Shown piece by piece: positions 18,358-30,069 of a DNA stretch of 36,581 nt. The number at the start of each line of letters is the position of its first letter. Within the stretch, counting starts at the first letter, position 1. A program made the translations under genes and the position numbers. The notes under the pieces were generated by a model, which worked only from the letters and a program-made list of their open reading frames with translations, ran no database searches and was not told where the DNA came from. The DNA comes from Rhodospirillales bacterium (GTDB lineage Bacteria > Pseudomonadota > Alphaproteobacteria > UBA828): the NCBI GenBank assembly GCA_028820995.1, contig JAPPHR010000069.1:1-36581 (forward strand), in the 5' to 3' direction.

Positions 18358-18933
18358 ATGACACGGCAGCTCAGCCCCGCCCTGCTGCAACGGGAGCGTT
18401 CGGCCCTCGTCGTCATCGACATGCAGGAGCGGCTCATGCCCGCCATCGCCGACGCGGACGCGGTGACCCGCGCGGCCGGCATCCTGATCGAGGCATCGCG
18501 GCAGCTCGACGTGCCCGTGGTCGTCACCGAGCAGTATCCCAAGGGGCTTGGTCCCACCGTCGATGCCATTGCAAGCCGGCTCCCCAACGACGCGGCGGTG
18601 GTCGAGAAGATGACTTTCAGCGCCGCGCGCAATTTCGATTTCGCGTCTCGGATCGATGGATTCAAGGCCGAGGGGCGCGATCACATCGTGGTTTGCGGCG
18701 TCGAGAGTCACGTCTGCGTGATGCAGACGGCCGCCGATCTCGACGCGCAGGGCTGCACCGTTCATGTCGTCGCCGACGCCTGCAGCTCGCGCGCGCCCGC
18801 CAGCAAGAAGGCGGCGCTGGCGCGGTTCGGGGCGTTGGGACTCTCGCGTGTGACCACCGAGATGGTGGTGTTCGAATGGCTGGAGGCGGCCGGCACGCCC
18901 GAGTTCAAGGCCGTCTCCCGCCTCGTCAGGTAG
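18358..18933 (+). CDS. Isochorismatase/cysteine hydrolase family protein
   Basis: 'SALVVIDMQERLMPAI'; 'VVTEQYPKGLGPT'; 'IVVCGVESHVCVMQTAADL'. Confidence 0.92.
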   Translation: MTRQLSPALLQRERSALVVIDMQERLMPAIADADAVTRAAGILIEASRQLDVPVVVTEQYPKGLGPTVDAIASRLPNDAAVVEKMTFSAARNFDFASRIDGFKAEGRDHIVVCGVESHVCVMQTAADLDAQGCTVHVVADACSSRAPASKKAALARFGALGLSRVTTEMVVFEWLEAAGTPEFKAVSRLVR

Positions 18934-18987
18934 GCCCGCGCCAGTGACCGCCCGGCCGCCATGCGCCCCGTGGAGAGGGAGCGGACC

Positions 18988-19548
18988 GTGCTGACGCGCC
19001 GCATCGCGCTCGGCGCGTTCGCTGCCGCAGCGCTTCTGCTCACGGCTGCCGCGCCCTCGGCAAAGGCGACGCAGATTGTCCTGATCGGCGCCGGCGCGGC
19101 GGACGGAGTCGAGACCCTGGCGGCCCGCCAAATTTGCTCACTGGTGGACGAGCACGCCGGCCACAAGTACGGCTGCATTCCCCGCACCGCGCCGGGCTCC
19201 GACTTCAACATCCGCGCCATCGAGATCGGCCTGATGGAGTTCGCCTTCGTACGATCCGAGCGCGCGCACGAGACCGTCGCAGGCTCAGGCGCGGGGGAGG
19301 ACGAGCCGGCGGCAGGCCTGCGGAGCGCTTTCGGTCTGCGCCCCGACGGCCTGCTGCTCGTGACCGGCGCCGATGTCGCCGACGATCTCGTCTACGACGT
19401 GGTGAGGATCGTCTTCGAAAGTCTCGGCGTGTTGCAGGGCGCGCACCCGTCGTTCGGCGCTCTCGAGCCTGCGGCGATGGTGCAGGGCTTGGCGGCGCCC
19501 CTTCATCCCGGCGCCGCACGCTACTATCGGGAGCAGGGATGGTTGTGA
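18988..19548 (+). CDS. Shortened TAXI-family (TRAP-type) solute-binding-like protein
   Basis: Signal peptide; N-part 'TQIVLIGAGAADGV...ICSLVDEH...DFNIRAIEIGLMEFAFVRSE' and C-part 'LLVTGADVADDLVYDVVRIVFESLGVLQGAHPSF...GLAAPLHPGAARYYREQG' match TAXI ends; central region absent. GTG 18988 or ATG 18961 start. Confidence 0.75.
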   Translation: MLTRRIALGAFAAAALLLTAAAPSAKATQIVLIGAGAADGVETLAARQICSLVDEHAGHKYGCIPRTAPGSDFNIRAIEIGLMEFAFVRSERAHETVAGSGAGEDEPAAGLRSAFGLRPDGLLLVTGADVADDLVYDVVRIVFESLGVLQGAHPSFGALEPAAMVQGLAAPLHPGAARYYREQGWL

Positions 19549-19564
19549 GGGCAGGCACGTGGTC

Positions 19565-20344
19565 ATGCGCCTATTCATGAGGCAACGGGAGCCGTCCATC
19601 CGGCGCACCGAGTGGAGCCCTGCGCCTGCACAAGCGCCCAAAGCCGAGCGGCTCTATGCCATCGGCGACATCCACGGCCGGCTCGACCTGCTCAAGATGC
19701 TGGCCGCCGCGATCGAGGAGGAGCAGCGCGTACTGCCGCCGGCGCACCCGACGATCGTGTTCGTCGGCGACTACGTGGACCGCGGTCCCGATTCGCACGG
19801 GGTCATCGACTGGCTATGCGCGCGCCCGTTGCCCCAGTTCGAGCGGGTGCACCTGCGCGGCAACCACGAGGAGTGGTTCGAGGAATTCCTCACCGACATA
19901 AGCGTCGGGCCGAGCTGGCTCTACTGCGGCGGGGCGGCGACGCTGGCGAGCTACGGCATCAGGGCGGGACTCGGCGAGGACAATCCGGCGCGGCTGCGGG
20001 CGATGCAGGTGGACTTGGCGGCGGCGTTGCCCGCGTCGCACCGGGCCTTCCTGCGCACCCTCGATCTCTATCACGAGGCCGGCGGCTATCTCTTCGTCCA
20101 TGCCGGCGTCAGGCCCGGCGTTCCGCTCGCCGAGCAGACGCCCGACGATCTGATCTGGATCCGCGACGACTTTCTGTATGCGACTGCCGACCACGGCCAT
20201 GTCGTCGTGCACGGCCACACCATCGTGAACGAGGCGCAGGTCTGCCCCAACCGCATCGGCATCGACACCGGCGCCTTCGCCACCAACGTGCTGACCTGCC
20301 TCGTTCTGGAGGCGGACCGCTATCGTCTGATTCAGACGGGGTGA
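19565..20344 (+). CDS. Metallophosphoesterase (serine/threonine protein phosphatase / ApaH-like)
   Basis: 'YAIGDIHGRLDLL', 'VFVGDYVDRGPDSHGVIDWL', 'LRGNHEEW', 'VVVHGHT'. Confidence 0.93.
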   Translation: MRLFMRQREPSIRRTEWSPAPAQAPKAERLYAIGDIHGRLDLLKMLAAAIEEEQRVLPPAHPTIVFVGDYVDRGPDSHGVIDWLCARPLPQFERVHLRGNHEEWFEEFLTDISVGPSWLYCGGAATLASYGIRAGLGEDNPARLRAMQVDLAAALPASHRAFLRTLDLYHEAGGYLFVHAGVRPGVPLAEQTPDDLIWIRDDFLYATADHGHVVVHGHTIVNEAQVCPNRIGIDTGAFATNVLTCLVLEADRYRLIQTG

Positions 20345-20366
20345 GAACGGGGCCGCGGCGCGCGGG

Positions 20367-20933
20367 CTATTCGGTCGGCAGGTCCGCCGGCGCCGCGCTG
20401 AGGGTGCGAAGGTAGGCGAGGACGTTGGCGCGGTCGCCGTCCTTGGAGACGCCCTTGAAGGCCATCTTGGTGCCCGGCACGGTGCCTTTCGGGTCGGCGG
20501 TGAACTGGTCCAGGCGCTCGAAGTCCCAGGTGCCCTCCAACGCCGCCATGGCGTCGGAGTAGCTGAAGCCCTCGTGCGTCGCGATGGGCCGGTTCACGAT
20601 GTTCCAGAGATTAGGCCCGACCTTGTTCTTTCCGCCTTCGTCCACGGTGTGGCAGGCGGCGCACTTCTTGAACACCTTCTGCCCCTTGGCGACGTCGGCG
20701 TCGGCCAGCAGCTCCGCGAGCGACATCGCCGGCATCTCGGGCTCGCCCGTCGCCGCTTCGTCGTGCATGGCGTCGTCCTGCTCCAGCCCCTCCACCACGT
20801 AGTGGATCACCCGCTCGTGGTGGCTGTGCTCGAGCTTGCCGAAGGCCGCGAGCGAGATGAGCCACGCCGTCATCGCGGTCAAACCCGCAAAGAGGATCGC
20901 GCCGAAGACCTTGTTCAGCTCGTAGGTGTTCAT
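20367..20933 (-). CDS. Membrane-anchored cytochrome c (CycM-like)
   Basis: N-terminal TM helix; 'GQKVFKKCAACHTVDEGGKNKVGPNLWNIVNRP'; distal Met 'PGTKMAFKGVSKDGDRANVLAYL'. Confidence 0.93.
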   Translation of the reverse strand: MNTYELNKVFGAILFAGLTAMTAWLISLAAFGKLEHSHHERVIHYVVEGLEQDDAMHDEAATGEPEMPAMSLAELLADADVAKGQKVFKKCAACHTVDEGGKNKVGPNLWNIVNRPIATHEGFSYSDAMAALEGTWDFERLDQFTADPKGTVPGTKMAFKGVSKDGDRANVLAYLRTLSAAPADLPTE

Positions 20934-21123
20934 GCCGCCCGTTGGAGTGGGTGGAACCGGAGCGTCGGGAGCCGACAGGCCGCGAGATTAGCCCCTTCGA
21001 CCGGCCATGTCCAACCATCCGGTGCCCTCTCGTCGATCCTCCTCGACAAGCGCGGCCCGGCGCCTTATCTGGCAGGGCGATGATGGAGAATCGCGGCATG
21101 ATGACGCGGGCGAGAGGTGTCGG

Positions 21124-21897
21124 ATGAGCGCGTCCGCCGCAACCCGGCCGCCGCCCCGCAACCCGATCGTGCTCGTTCCGGCGCGCATGGCCTCGCGGCG
21201 GCTGCCCGGCAAGCCGCTCGCCGTGATCGAAGGCCGGCCCATGATCGTGCACGTGCTGGAGCGCGCCGAGGCCGCGGCCATCGGCCCCGTGGTCGTCGCC
21301 TGCGCCGAGCCCGCCATCGCCGATGCGGTCGAGCGCGCAGGCGGGCGCGCGGTGCTCACCCGCCCCGATCACGCCTCGGGCTCCGACCGCATCTACGAGG
21401 CGCTGCAGGCAGTCGATCCGGGGGTTGAGCACGATGCCGTCGTCAACCTGCAGGGGGACCTGCCCACCATCGACCCGGCACTGCCGGCGCAAGCGCTGGC
21501 GCTCCTGGCCGACCCTGCGGTCGACGTCGGCACGCTCGCGGCCGAGATCGCCGATCCGGCAGAGCGCGACGATCCGAACGTGGTCAAGGCTGTGGTCTCG
21601 TGCCAGCCGGGCGGCGCCCAGGGCCGCGCGCTCTATTTCACCCGCGCGGCCGCGCCCACGGGCGACGGGCCGCTCTGGCACCACATCGGCCTCTATGCTT
21701 ACAGGCGGGACGCGCTCGCCCGCTTCGTCTCGCTTCCGCCCAGCCCGCTGGAGCGGCGCGAACGGCTGGAGCAGCTCCGCGTGCTCGAGGACGGAATGCG
21801 CATCGAGGTCGCGTTCGTGGAGACGGTCCCGCTCGGCGTCGATACGCCGGCACAGCTCGAGCAGGCGCGGGTGCTGATCGCAGGCAACGCGGAGTGA
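21124..21897 (+). CDS. kdsB: 3-deoxy-manno-octulosonate cytidylyltransferase
   Basis: '[33 protein letters not shown]', '[12 protein letters not shown]', '[13 protein letters not shown]', '[34 protein letters not shown]'. Confidence 0.95.
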   Translation: MSASAATRPPPRNPIVLVPARMASRRLPGKPLAVIEGRPMIVHVLERAEAAAIGPVVVACAEPAIADAVERAGGRAVLTRPDHASGSDRIYEALQAVDPGVEHDAVVNLQGDLPTIDPALPAQALALLADPAVDVGTLAAEIADPAERDDPNVVKAVVSCQPGGAQGRALYFTRAAAPTGDGPLWHHIGLYAYRRDALARFVSLPPSPLERRERLEQLRVLEDGMRIEVAFVETVPLGVDTPAQLEQARVLIAGNAE

Positions 21898-21904
21898 GGC
21901 AGGG

Positions 21905-22441
21905 ATGATAGAGCAGGTTCTCTCGTTCTGGTTCGAACGCCACGGCCCCGATGACTGGTGGGCCAAGGAGCCCGCCTTCGACGCGGCGATCCGCAGCGAG
22001 TTCGGCGCTCTCCACGCCAGCGCCGCGCTCGGCGAGCTCCACGACTGGCGTGAGGGGCCCGACGGCCGCCTCGCCGAGATCGTCGTGCTCGACCAGTTCT
22101 CCCGGAACCTCTACCGCGAGGACCCCAGAGCCTTCGCCTGCGACGGCATGGCGCTGGCGCTCGCGCAGGAGGCCTTGCGTGCGGGCGCCGACCATGCGGT
22201 GCTGCCGGAGCAGCGCAAGTTCTTCTACATGCCCTACGAGCACAGCGAATCGCCCCGCATCCACGAGATCGCCGTGGCCCTCTTCGAATCGCTGGACGAT
22301 CCCAGGAGCCTCGACTACGAGCTGCAGCACAAGGCGATCATCGACCGCTTCGGGCGCTATCCGCACCGCAACAAGGCGCTCGGGCGGGCCTCGACGGCGG
22401 AGGAAATCGCCTTCCTCAATACGCCCAACTCGTCGTTCTGA
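21905..22441 (+). CDS. DUF924 family protein
   Basis: 'VLSFWFE...WWAKEPAFDAAIRSEFG', 'IVVLDQFSRNLYRE', 'RKFFYMPYEHSES'. Confidence 0.88.
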   Translation: MIEQVLSFWFERHGPDDWWAKEPAFDAAIRSEFGALHASAALGELHDWREGPDGRLAEIVVLDQFSRNLYREDPRAFACDGMALALAQEALRAGADHAVLPEQRKFFYMPYEHSESPRIHEIAVALFESLDDPRSLDYELQHKAIIDRFGRYPHRNKALGRASTAEEIAFLNTPNSSF

Positions 22442-22532
22442 AGCGGCGTTCCAGCGCGGTTGACGCCTACCCCGGCGGGGGGCATGGTGCGCCCACTTCC
22501 CGGCGCGACGGCGCGGCACAGGACGGGGCCCC

Positions 22533-24554
22533 ATGCCTTCCACATCGGCTGAAGGGCGCGCACCGCGCGTCGCTCACACGGATATGGCGAACGCGATCCG
22601 CGCGCTCTCGATGGACGCGGTGGAGCAGGCGCGCTCCGGCCATCCCGGCATGCCCATGGGCCTCGCCGATGTCGCGACCGTGCTCTTCGGCCGCTTCCTC
22701 AAGTTCGACCCGGCGTGCCCCGACTGGCCCGACCGGGACCGCTTCGTGCTCTCCAACGGGCACGGCTCGATGCTGCTCTATGCGCTGCTCTACCTGACCG
22801 GCTATCCGGATATCGATATCGGCGAGATCCGCAACTTCCGCCAGCTCGGGAGCCGCACCGCCGGCCATCCGGAGTACGGGCACGCCGCCGGGATCGAGAC
22901 CACCACCGGCCCGCTCGGCCAGGGCCTTGCCAACGCGGTCGGCATGGCGCTGGCGGAGCGCAGCATGGCCGCCCGCTTTGGCGCAGGCCTCGTGGACCAC
23001 CACACCTACGTGGCGTGCGGCGACGGCTGCCTGATGGAGGGCATCAGCCAGGAGGCGATTTCGCTTGCCGGCCATCTATCGCTGGATCGCCTGATCGTGC
23101 TCTACGATTCCAACGACATCTCCATCGACGGGCCCACCAGCCTCGCGTTCTCCGACGACGCGCGCACGCGATTCGAGTCCGCCGGCTGGCACACGCAGCG
23201 CGTCGACGGCCACGATCCGGAGGCGGTGGCGGCGGCGATCGCTGCGGCCAAGGCCGAGCCCCGGCCCTCGATGATCGAATGCCGCACGGTGATCGGCTAC
23301 GGCGCGCCGACGAAGGCCGGGACCGCCGCGAGCCACGGCGCGCCGCTCGGTGCCGACGAGATCGCGGGCACCCGCGACGGGCTGGGCTGGCCCCACGCGC
23401 CCTTCACGGTGCCTGACGCGATCCTTACCGCCTGGCGCGCCGTCGGCGAACGGGGCAGGGACGCGAGAGCGGCCTGGGAGGCGCGCCATGCCGTGCTCGA
23501 CGAGCGCCGCCGGGCGGATTTCGACGCCGCCGTGGCGGGCGATCTCCCGGCCGGCCTCACGGAGGCGCTCGCGGGCCTGAAGCGAACCCTCGCCGAGGAG
23601 GCGCCCACCATCGCGACGCGGGTGGCGAACAAGCGGACGATCGGCGCGATTGCCGCTGCGCTGCCGTGCCTCATCGGTGGCTCGGCGGACCTCACGGGCT
23701 CCAACGGCACGAAGACCGACGAACTTGCGCCGATCACGCCCGGCGACTACGGCGGCCGCTACCTCTATTACGGCGTGCGCGAGCATGCCATGGGCGCGGT
23801 AATGAACGGCATGGCGCTCCACGGCGGCGTCATTCCCTTCGGCGGCACCTTCCTCACCTTCACCGACTACTGCCGGCCGGCGCTGCGCCTCTCCGCGCTC
23901 ATGGGGCTACGCGTCATCTACGTGATGACCCACGATTCCATCGGTCTCGGCGAGGACGGCCCGACTCATCAGCCGATCGAGCATCTGGCGAGCCTGCGGG
24001 CGATGCCCAACCTCCTGCTGTTCCGGCCGGCCGACGCCGTCGAGACCGCCGAGTGCTGGGAGCTCGCGCTGGGCAGCGCCGGGCGCCCCTCGGTGCTGGC
24101 GCTCACGCGGCAGGGCGTGCCGTGCCTGCGCGCGGGCGGGGGCGGCGACGGCTCAGGAAACGCCTCCGCGCGGGGCGGCTACGTGCTGCGCGAGGCTAGC
24201 GGCGAGGCACCCCGTGTCGTCCTGCTCGCCACCGGCTCGGAATGCGCGATCGCCGACGAGGCGCGGCAGACGCTGGAGGCGGACGGCGTGCCGACGCGGC
24301 TGGTCTCGCTCCCCTGCTGGGCGCTCTTCGACGAGCAGGAGCCCGCCTATCGCGAAGGCGTGCTGGGCGGCGCCGATACCGTGCGGATCGCGATCGAGGC
24401 CGCGAGCCCCCTCGGCTGGGAGCGCTACGTGGGCCCCGCCGGCGCCATCGTCGGAATGCAGGGATTCGGGGCCTCTGCGCCCGCCAAGGACCTCTACGCC
24501 CACTTCGGCATCACGGCCGACGCCGTCGTCGCCGCAGCCAAGGCCCGGCTGTAG
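22533..24554 (+). CDS. tkt: Transketolase
   Basis: '[35 protein letters not shown]', '[14 protein letters not shown]', '[20 protein letters not shown]', '[20 protein letters not shown]'. Confidence 0.97.
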   Translation: MPSTSAEGRAPRVAHTDMANAIRALSMDAVEQARSGHPGMPMGLADVATVLFGRFLKFDPACPDWPDRDRFVLSNGHGSMLLYALLYLTGYPDIDIGEIRNFRQLGSRTAGHPEYGHAAGIETTTGPLGQGLANAVGMALAERSMAARFGAGLVDHHTYVACGDGCLMEGISQEAISLAGHLSLDRLIVLYDSNDISIDGPTSLAFSDDARTRFESAGWHTQRVDGHDPEAVAAAIAAAKAEPRPSMIECRTVIGYGAPTKAGTAASHGAPLGADEIAGTRDGLGWPHAPFTVPDAILTAWRAVGERGRDARAAWEARHAVLDERRRADFDAAVAGDLPAGLTEALAGLKRTLAEEAPTIATRVANKRTIGAIAAALPCLIGGSADLTGSNGTKTDELAPITPGDYGGRYLYYGVREHAMGAVMNGMALHGGVIPFGGTFLTFTDYCRPALRLSALMGLRVIYVMTHDSIGLGEDGPTHQPIEHLASLRAMPNLLLFRPADAVETAECWELALGSAGRPSVLALTRQGVPCLRAGGGGDGSGNASARGGYVLREASGEAPRVVLLATGSECAIADEARQTLEADGVPTRLVSLPCWALFDEQEPAYREGVLGGADTVRIAIEAASPLGWERYVGPAGAIVGMQGFGASAPAKDLYAHFGITADAVVAAAKARL

Positions 24555-24596
24555 AGTGCTCCGAACGACCGCAGCATCTCAGTAATCGGAGGGAGC

Positions 24597-25601
24597 ATGA
24601 CGGTTCGCATCGCCATCAACGGATTCGGGCGGATCGGCCGCAACGTTCTGCGCGCCATTCACGAATCCGGCCGCACCGATCTCGCCGTCGTCGCCCTCAA
24701 CGACCTGGGCGACGTGGAGACCAATGCGCACCTGCTGCGCTACGACTCCGTCCACGGGCGCTTCCCCGGCACGATCGAGGTGGCGGACGGCTCCATCGAT
24801 ATCGGCGCGGGGCCGATCCAGGTGTTGAACGAGCGCGACCCCGCGAAGCTGCCCTGGGCCGGTCTCGGCATCGACGTGGCGCTGGAATGCACCGGGATCT
24901 TCACGGCGCGGGAGAAGGCGGCGGCGCATCTGGAGGCGGGCGCGCGGGCGGTGCTGATCTCGGCGCCCGGCACGGATTCCGACCTCACCGTGGTCTACGG
25001 CGTCAACCACCGGGCGCTCACGGCGGAGCACCGCATCGTCTCCAACGCGTCCTGCACCACCAACTGCCTGGCGCCGGTCGCCTCGGTGCTGCACGACGCC
25101 ATCGGGATCGAGAGCGGCTTCATGACCACGGTCCACGCCTACACGCTGGATCAGCCGGTGCTCGACACCTTGCACAAGGACCTGCGGCGCGCGCGGGGCG
25201 CGGCGGGCTCGATGATCCCCACCTCCACCGGCGCTGCGCGGGCCGTGGGCCTCGTGCTGCCCGCGCTCGCCGGCAAGCTCGACGGCACCGCGGTCCGCGT
25301 ACCCACCGCCAACGTCTCGATGGTCGATCTCAACTTCGTCGCCAAGCGGCCGACCTCGGTGAATGAGATCAACGAGGCGGTGGCGAGCGCCGCCGCCGGC
25401 GCCATGGCAGGCGTGCTGGCCTTCAGCGAGGAGCCGCTGGTCTCGGTCGACTTCAACCATCGGCCGGAAAGCTCGATCGTCGATGCGGGACAGACCGCCG
25501 TGGTCGACGGCACGCTCGGCCGCGTGCTCTCGTGGTACGACAACGAATGGGGTTTTTCGAACCGGATGGGCGATGTCGCCGCCCATCTGGGATCGCTGTG
25601 A
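24597..25601 (+). CDS. gap: Glyceraldehyde-3-phosphate dehydrogenase, type I
   Basis: '[20 protein letters not shown]', '[19 protein letters not shown]', '[15 protein letters not shown]'. Confidence 0.98.
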   Translation: MTVRIAINGFGRIGRNVLRAIHESGRTDLAVVALNDLGDVETNAHLLRYDSVHGRFPGTIEVADGSIDIGAGPIQVLNERDPAKLPWAGLGIDVALECTGIFTAREKAAAHLEAGARAVLISAPGTDSDLTVVYGVNHRALTAEHRIVSNASCTTNCLAPVASVLHDAIGIESGFMTTVHAYTLDQPVLDTLHKDLRRARGAAGSMIPTSTGAARAVGLVLPALAGKLDGTAVRVPTANVSMVDLNFVAKRPTSVNEINEAVASAAAGAMAGVLAFSEEPLVSVDFNHRPESSIVDAGQTAVVDGTLGRVLSWYDNEWGFSNRMGDVAAHLGSL

Positions 25602-25626
25602 CGGAGCCGGCCCCGCCGCGAGCGCC

Positions 25627-26832
<1,206 letters not shown>

Positions 26833-26839
26833 GTGGGCC

Positions 26840-27274
26840 ATGAGCGCGCGCCGGCCCGCTATCGTCGTACACGATTTGAGCCACGCCATCGGTGCGCTCA
26901 GGACGGCTGCGGCAGCAGGGATTCCGGTGACTCTCTGGTCGGCGCCGGGTGCCGCGTCTTACGCTGGACTGGGCTTCCTCGGCACGGTCTTCGAGAAGGC
27001 TGCTGAGGCGGTGCCGGAGGCCGACCACGACGTGGTCATCGACTGCGGCGGCAGCGGCGTGCTCGCCCACGAGGCGCTGAGCCGGGGCTTCCCCGGCGTG
27101 GCCTTCACCGGCCGCGGCGCCATGCGCAAGACGCTCCAGACCATCGCCGCTGCGGAGGGACGGCGGCTCGTCACCGCCGGGCCGGGCCGGAGAGCGCTCG
27201 ATCTCGCCCGTTGCAGCGACCCTGAGCGGGAGAGCGCGGATTATCTGGCGAATCGACGCGCCAGCCAGCTATAA
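26840..27274 (+). CDS. Hypothetical protein between pgk and fba
   Basis: 144 aa ORF 7 nt downstream of pgk; no domain recognised; Rossmann-like alternation ('DHDVVIDCGGSGVLAHEALSRGFPGVAFTGRGAMRKTLQTIAAAEGRRLV'). Confidence 0.8.
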   Translation: MSARRPAIVVHDLSHAIGALRTAAAAGIPVTLWSAPGAASYAGLGFLGTVFEKAAEAVPEADHDVVIDCGGSGVLAHEALSRGFPGVAFTGRGAMRKTLQTIAAAEGRRLVTAGPGRRALDLARCSDPERESADYLANRRASQL

Positions 27275-27313
27275 ACGAGGCTCAATGAGCCACGCTTCGG
27301 TCAGGATGCGGTC

Positions 27314-28234
27314 ATGCGAATCACGCGGCGAGTCAGAGAGATTCTCTCCTGGTACGAGAGTGACAATCCGGGCACGAAGGCCAACCTCGCCCGCATCCTG
27401 ATGCATGGCCGCCTCGGCGGCACCGGGCGCATGGTGATCCTGCCGGTGGATCAGGGTTTTGAGCACGGGCCGGCCCGCAGCTTCGCGCCCAACCCGCCGG
27501 CCTACGATCCGCACTACCACTGGCGGCTCGCCATCGACGCCGGTCTGAACGCGTTCGCGAGCCCGCTCGGCATGATCGAGTCGGGCGCCGACAGCTTCGC
27601 CGGCGCGATCCCGACCATCCTCAAGGTCAACAACGCCAACTCGCTGGGCTCGGCCAAGGATCAGGCGGTGACCGGGTCGGTGCGCGACGCGCTCAGGCTG
27701 GGCTGCTCGGCGATCGGCTTCACCATCTATCCCGCCTCCGACCATCAGTACGAGATGATGGAGGAGATCCGCGCGCTCGCGGCGGAGGCGAAGGCGCACG
27801 GGCTCGCGGTGGTCGTCTGGTCTTACCCGCGGGGCGGCGCGCTCTCGAAGGAGGGCGAGACCGCGCTCGATGTGGTGGCCTATGCCGCCCACATGGCCGC
27901 GCTCGCCGGCGCTCACATCATCAAGGTCAAGCCGCCGGCCGCGCATCTGGAGCAGGAGGCCGCGGCCAAGGCCTACCGCGCCGCCGGCGTGGAAGCGGAG
28001 ACGCTGGAGAAGCGCATCGCTCACGTCATGCAGGCGGCGTTCGCCGGCCGCCGGCTCGTGGTCTTCTCCGGCGGTGCCGCCAAGGGGCTGGAGGGGCTCT
28101 TCGGCGAGGTCCGCGCCATCCACGCGGGCGGCGGCAGCGGCTCGATCATCGGCCGCAACAGCTTCCAGCGCCCGCGCGGCGACGCGCTCTCCATGCTGGA
28201 CACGGTCATCGGCATCTACCGCGGCAAGAGTTAG
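27314..28234 (+). CDS. fbaB: Class I fructose-bisphosphate aldolase (DhnA/FbaB type)
   Basis: 'MVILPVDQGFEHGPARSFAPNPPAYDP', 'TILKVNNANSLG', 'HIIKVKPP', 'VVFSGGAAKGLEGLF'. Confidence 0.93.
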   Translation: MRITRRVREILSWYESDNPGTKANLARILMHGRLGGTGRMVILPVDQGFEHGPARSFAPNPPAYDPHYHWRLAIDAGLNAFASPLGMIESGADSFAGAIPTILKVNNANSLGSAKDQAVTGSVRDALRLGCSAIGFTIYPASDHQYEMMEEIRALAAEAKAHGLAVVVWSYPRGGALSKEGETALDVVAYAAHMAALAGAHIIKVKPPAAHLEQEAAAKAYRAAGVEAETLEKRIAHVMQAAFAGRRLVVFSGGAAKGLEGLFGEVRAIHAGGGSGSIIGRNSFQRPRGDALSMLDTVIGIYRGKS

Positions 28235-28257
28235 GGGTCAGGCGCTGCGCACCCGCC

Positions 28258-30024
28258 CTACGCCACTCCGCGGCCGCTTGACGATAACCCGCCGAGGGCC
28301 GGATTGCCGTTGTCTTGCCGAGCGGCGGTCCCGTTGTCCAGTTGGTAGACGACGGTCGCAGCCTCCTGCATCGCCGGCTGATGCGAGATCGAGAGCACCG
28401 TGAGCTTGCCGGTCAGGCGTTTGACAGTGGCCACGATGCCGGCTTCCGTTTCCGGGTCCAGCGCGGTGGTGGCCTCATCCAGGATCAGCAGAGCGGGATG
28501 GCGGACCAGCGCCCGGGCGATGGCGATGCGTTGGCGCTGGCCCCCGGAAAGCCGCGCGCCGCGCTCACCAACCACCGTGTCCATGCCGTCCGGCAACGCA
28601 GCGACGAAGTCCCACGCCTCGGCGCGGCGTAGCGCTGTCTCCACGTCGTCTCCGGAAATGCCGGGTTCGCCGAGCGTCACGTTGGCCATCACCGTGTCGT
28701 GGAAGAGAAAGGTCTCCTGGGGCACGTAGCCGATCATGCGGCGCCACGCGCGCGCGTCGACCTCTCCGAGCGCCACGTCATCGATCCACACGTCGCCGCT
28801 CTGGGGCCGCAGCAGCCCGATGATCAGATCGGCGACGGTGGTCTTGCCCGCGCCCGAAGCGCCGGCAACGGCGATGAATGCCCCGGCAGGCAGCGTCATC
28901 GAGACGTTCTCCAGGACATTCTCGCGGCCGTAGGAGAAGCTCAGGTCCCGGAATGAGATGGCGGAAGCGAGCTGTGGCGCCGTGCTCCCCAGGCGTGGCT
29001 CCTCCGCCTCTTCCGCCGCCGCGATCGTGGACTGCAGGAATGCGAACGCCGGCTGGTTGGCCGCCGCGACTTGATACTCGCCGTGCGCGGTGCTCACCTT
29101 TTGCATGACGCGCACGAAGAGCAGCGCGAGCACCAGCAATCCATCCACCGGTTGGTCCCATACCGCTACGAAGAGATAGAGACCCCCAGCCACCGCGAAG
29201 GCACGGATGAGCTCGTACGACTCTACCAAAGCCTCCTGGCTGACGACGATGGTTCGCTGTGCCCTGTTGAGGCCGCGAATGTCTCCTTCGAACAGGGGCC
29301 GCATGCTTCCCTCGCGCCCCATGGCCTTCAGCGGCTTCATGCCGTCCAAGCCCTGCAGGAGGCGCGACATGAAGGATTTCTGCAGGTCGGTCTGATTCTG
29401 GCCGGCGCGACGGCCTATGGTGACGAGCCGGTTCAGTACGATCATGCCGAAGGTGCCGGCGGCGAGGGCGAGCAGCGAAACTTCCCAAGATATCGCCATG
29501 CAAACTGCCAAGAAAATCACGACTTGAATCGCGCCCGACAGAACGTGACAGGCGCCGACGTAGGCGTCGGCCGTGCGCGTCGGCTCGATGCTGACCGCGC
29601 TTGCCAGGTCGCCCGTCCGCCGGTCGATGAAGTGCAGCCAGCGCGCCCGCAGAATCGCGCGGATGAACGCGAGCCGCAGTTTCATCGCGACGTGGGCCGC
29701 GGAGTAGCCGACCTGCGTCATGGCGAGCAGCATCAGCAGCGCCTTGAGCGCCATGGCGGCGACGATCAGGACCAGCAGCCCGCCGAGGGACACGTCCCGG
29801 CCGGCGAAAGCGAAGACCTGCTCGACGTACCGCGTGAGCATGCCGCCCGCGCCCTCGGCCTCGATCACCAGGCCGATCATCGGCAGCAACGCCGCGATCC
29901 CCACGCCCTCGGCGAGAGCCGCCGCCGTGATCGCCAGCAGCATGAGCGTGCTGCGCGCCGGATAGGCCACGAAGAAGTGCCGGAAGAGCCGGGCGGTGTC
30001 CCTCGCAGTCTTCCCGACAATCAT
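28258..30024 (-). CDS. ABC transporter, fused permease/ATPase (exporter type)
   Basis: N-terminal 6-TM domain; Walker A 'GASGAGKTT', signature 'LSGGQRQRIAIARALVRHPALLILDEATTALD'. Confidence 0.95.
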   Translation of the reverse strand: MIVGKTARDTARLFRHFFVAYPARSTLMLLAITAAALAEGVGIAALLPMIGLVIEAEGAGGMLTRYVEQVFAFAGRDVSLGGLLVLIVAAMALKALLMLLAMTQVGYSAAHVAMKLRLAFIRAILRARWLHFIDRRTGDLASAVSIEPTRTADAYVGACHVLSGAIQVVIFLAVCMAISWEVSLLALAAGTFGMIVLNRLVTIGRRAGQNQTDLQKSFMSRLLQGLDGMKPLKAMGREGSMRPLFEGDIRGLNRAQRTIVVSQEALVESYELIRAFAVAGGLYLFVAVWDQPVDGLLVLALLFVRVMQKVSTAHGEYQVAAANQPAFAFLQSTIAAAEEAEEPRLGSTAPQLASAISFRDLSFSYGRENVLENVSMTLPAGAFIAVAGASGAGKTTVADLIIGLLRPQSGDVWIDDVALGEVDARAWRRMIGYVPQETFLFHDTVMANVTLGEPGISGDDVETALRRAEAWDFVAALPDGMDTVVGERGARLSGGQRQRIAIARALVRHPALLILDEATTALDPETEAGIVATVKRLTGKLTVLSISHQPAMQEAATVVYQLDNGTAARQDNGNPALGGLSSSGRGVA

Positions 30025-30069
30025 GGCCGCGTTCGTTCCGCTACAGCGCCCGGCGCGCCGGCCGTTCGC

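Noticed and set aside
15824-18361. 845-aa plus-strand ORF
   Set aside because: Antisense to the enolase-superfamily and PQQ dehydrogenase genes; low-complexity R/H/E composition.
22456-22484. sigma70-like promoter upstream of tkt (TTGACG-17-CATGGT)
   Set aside because: The -10 match is poor (3/6); not distinguishable from chance in GC-rich DNA.
30050-30061. Perfect palindrome CCGGCGCGCCGG between the NusG-like and ABC genes
   Set aside because: Short GC-only palindrome expected by chance in this composition; no second copy or other support.
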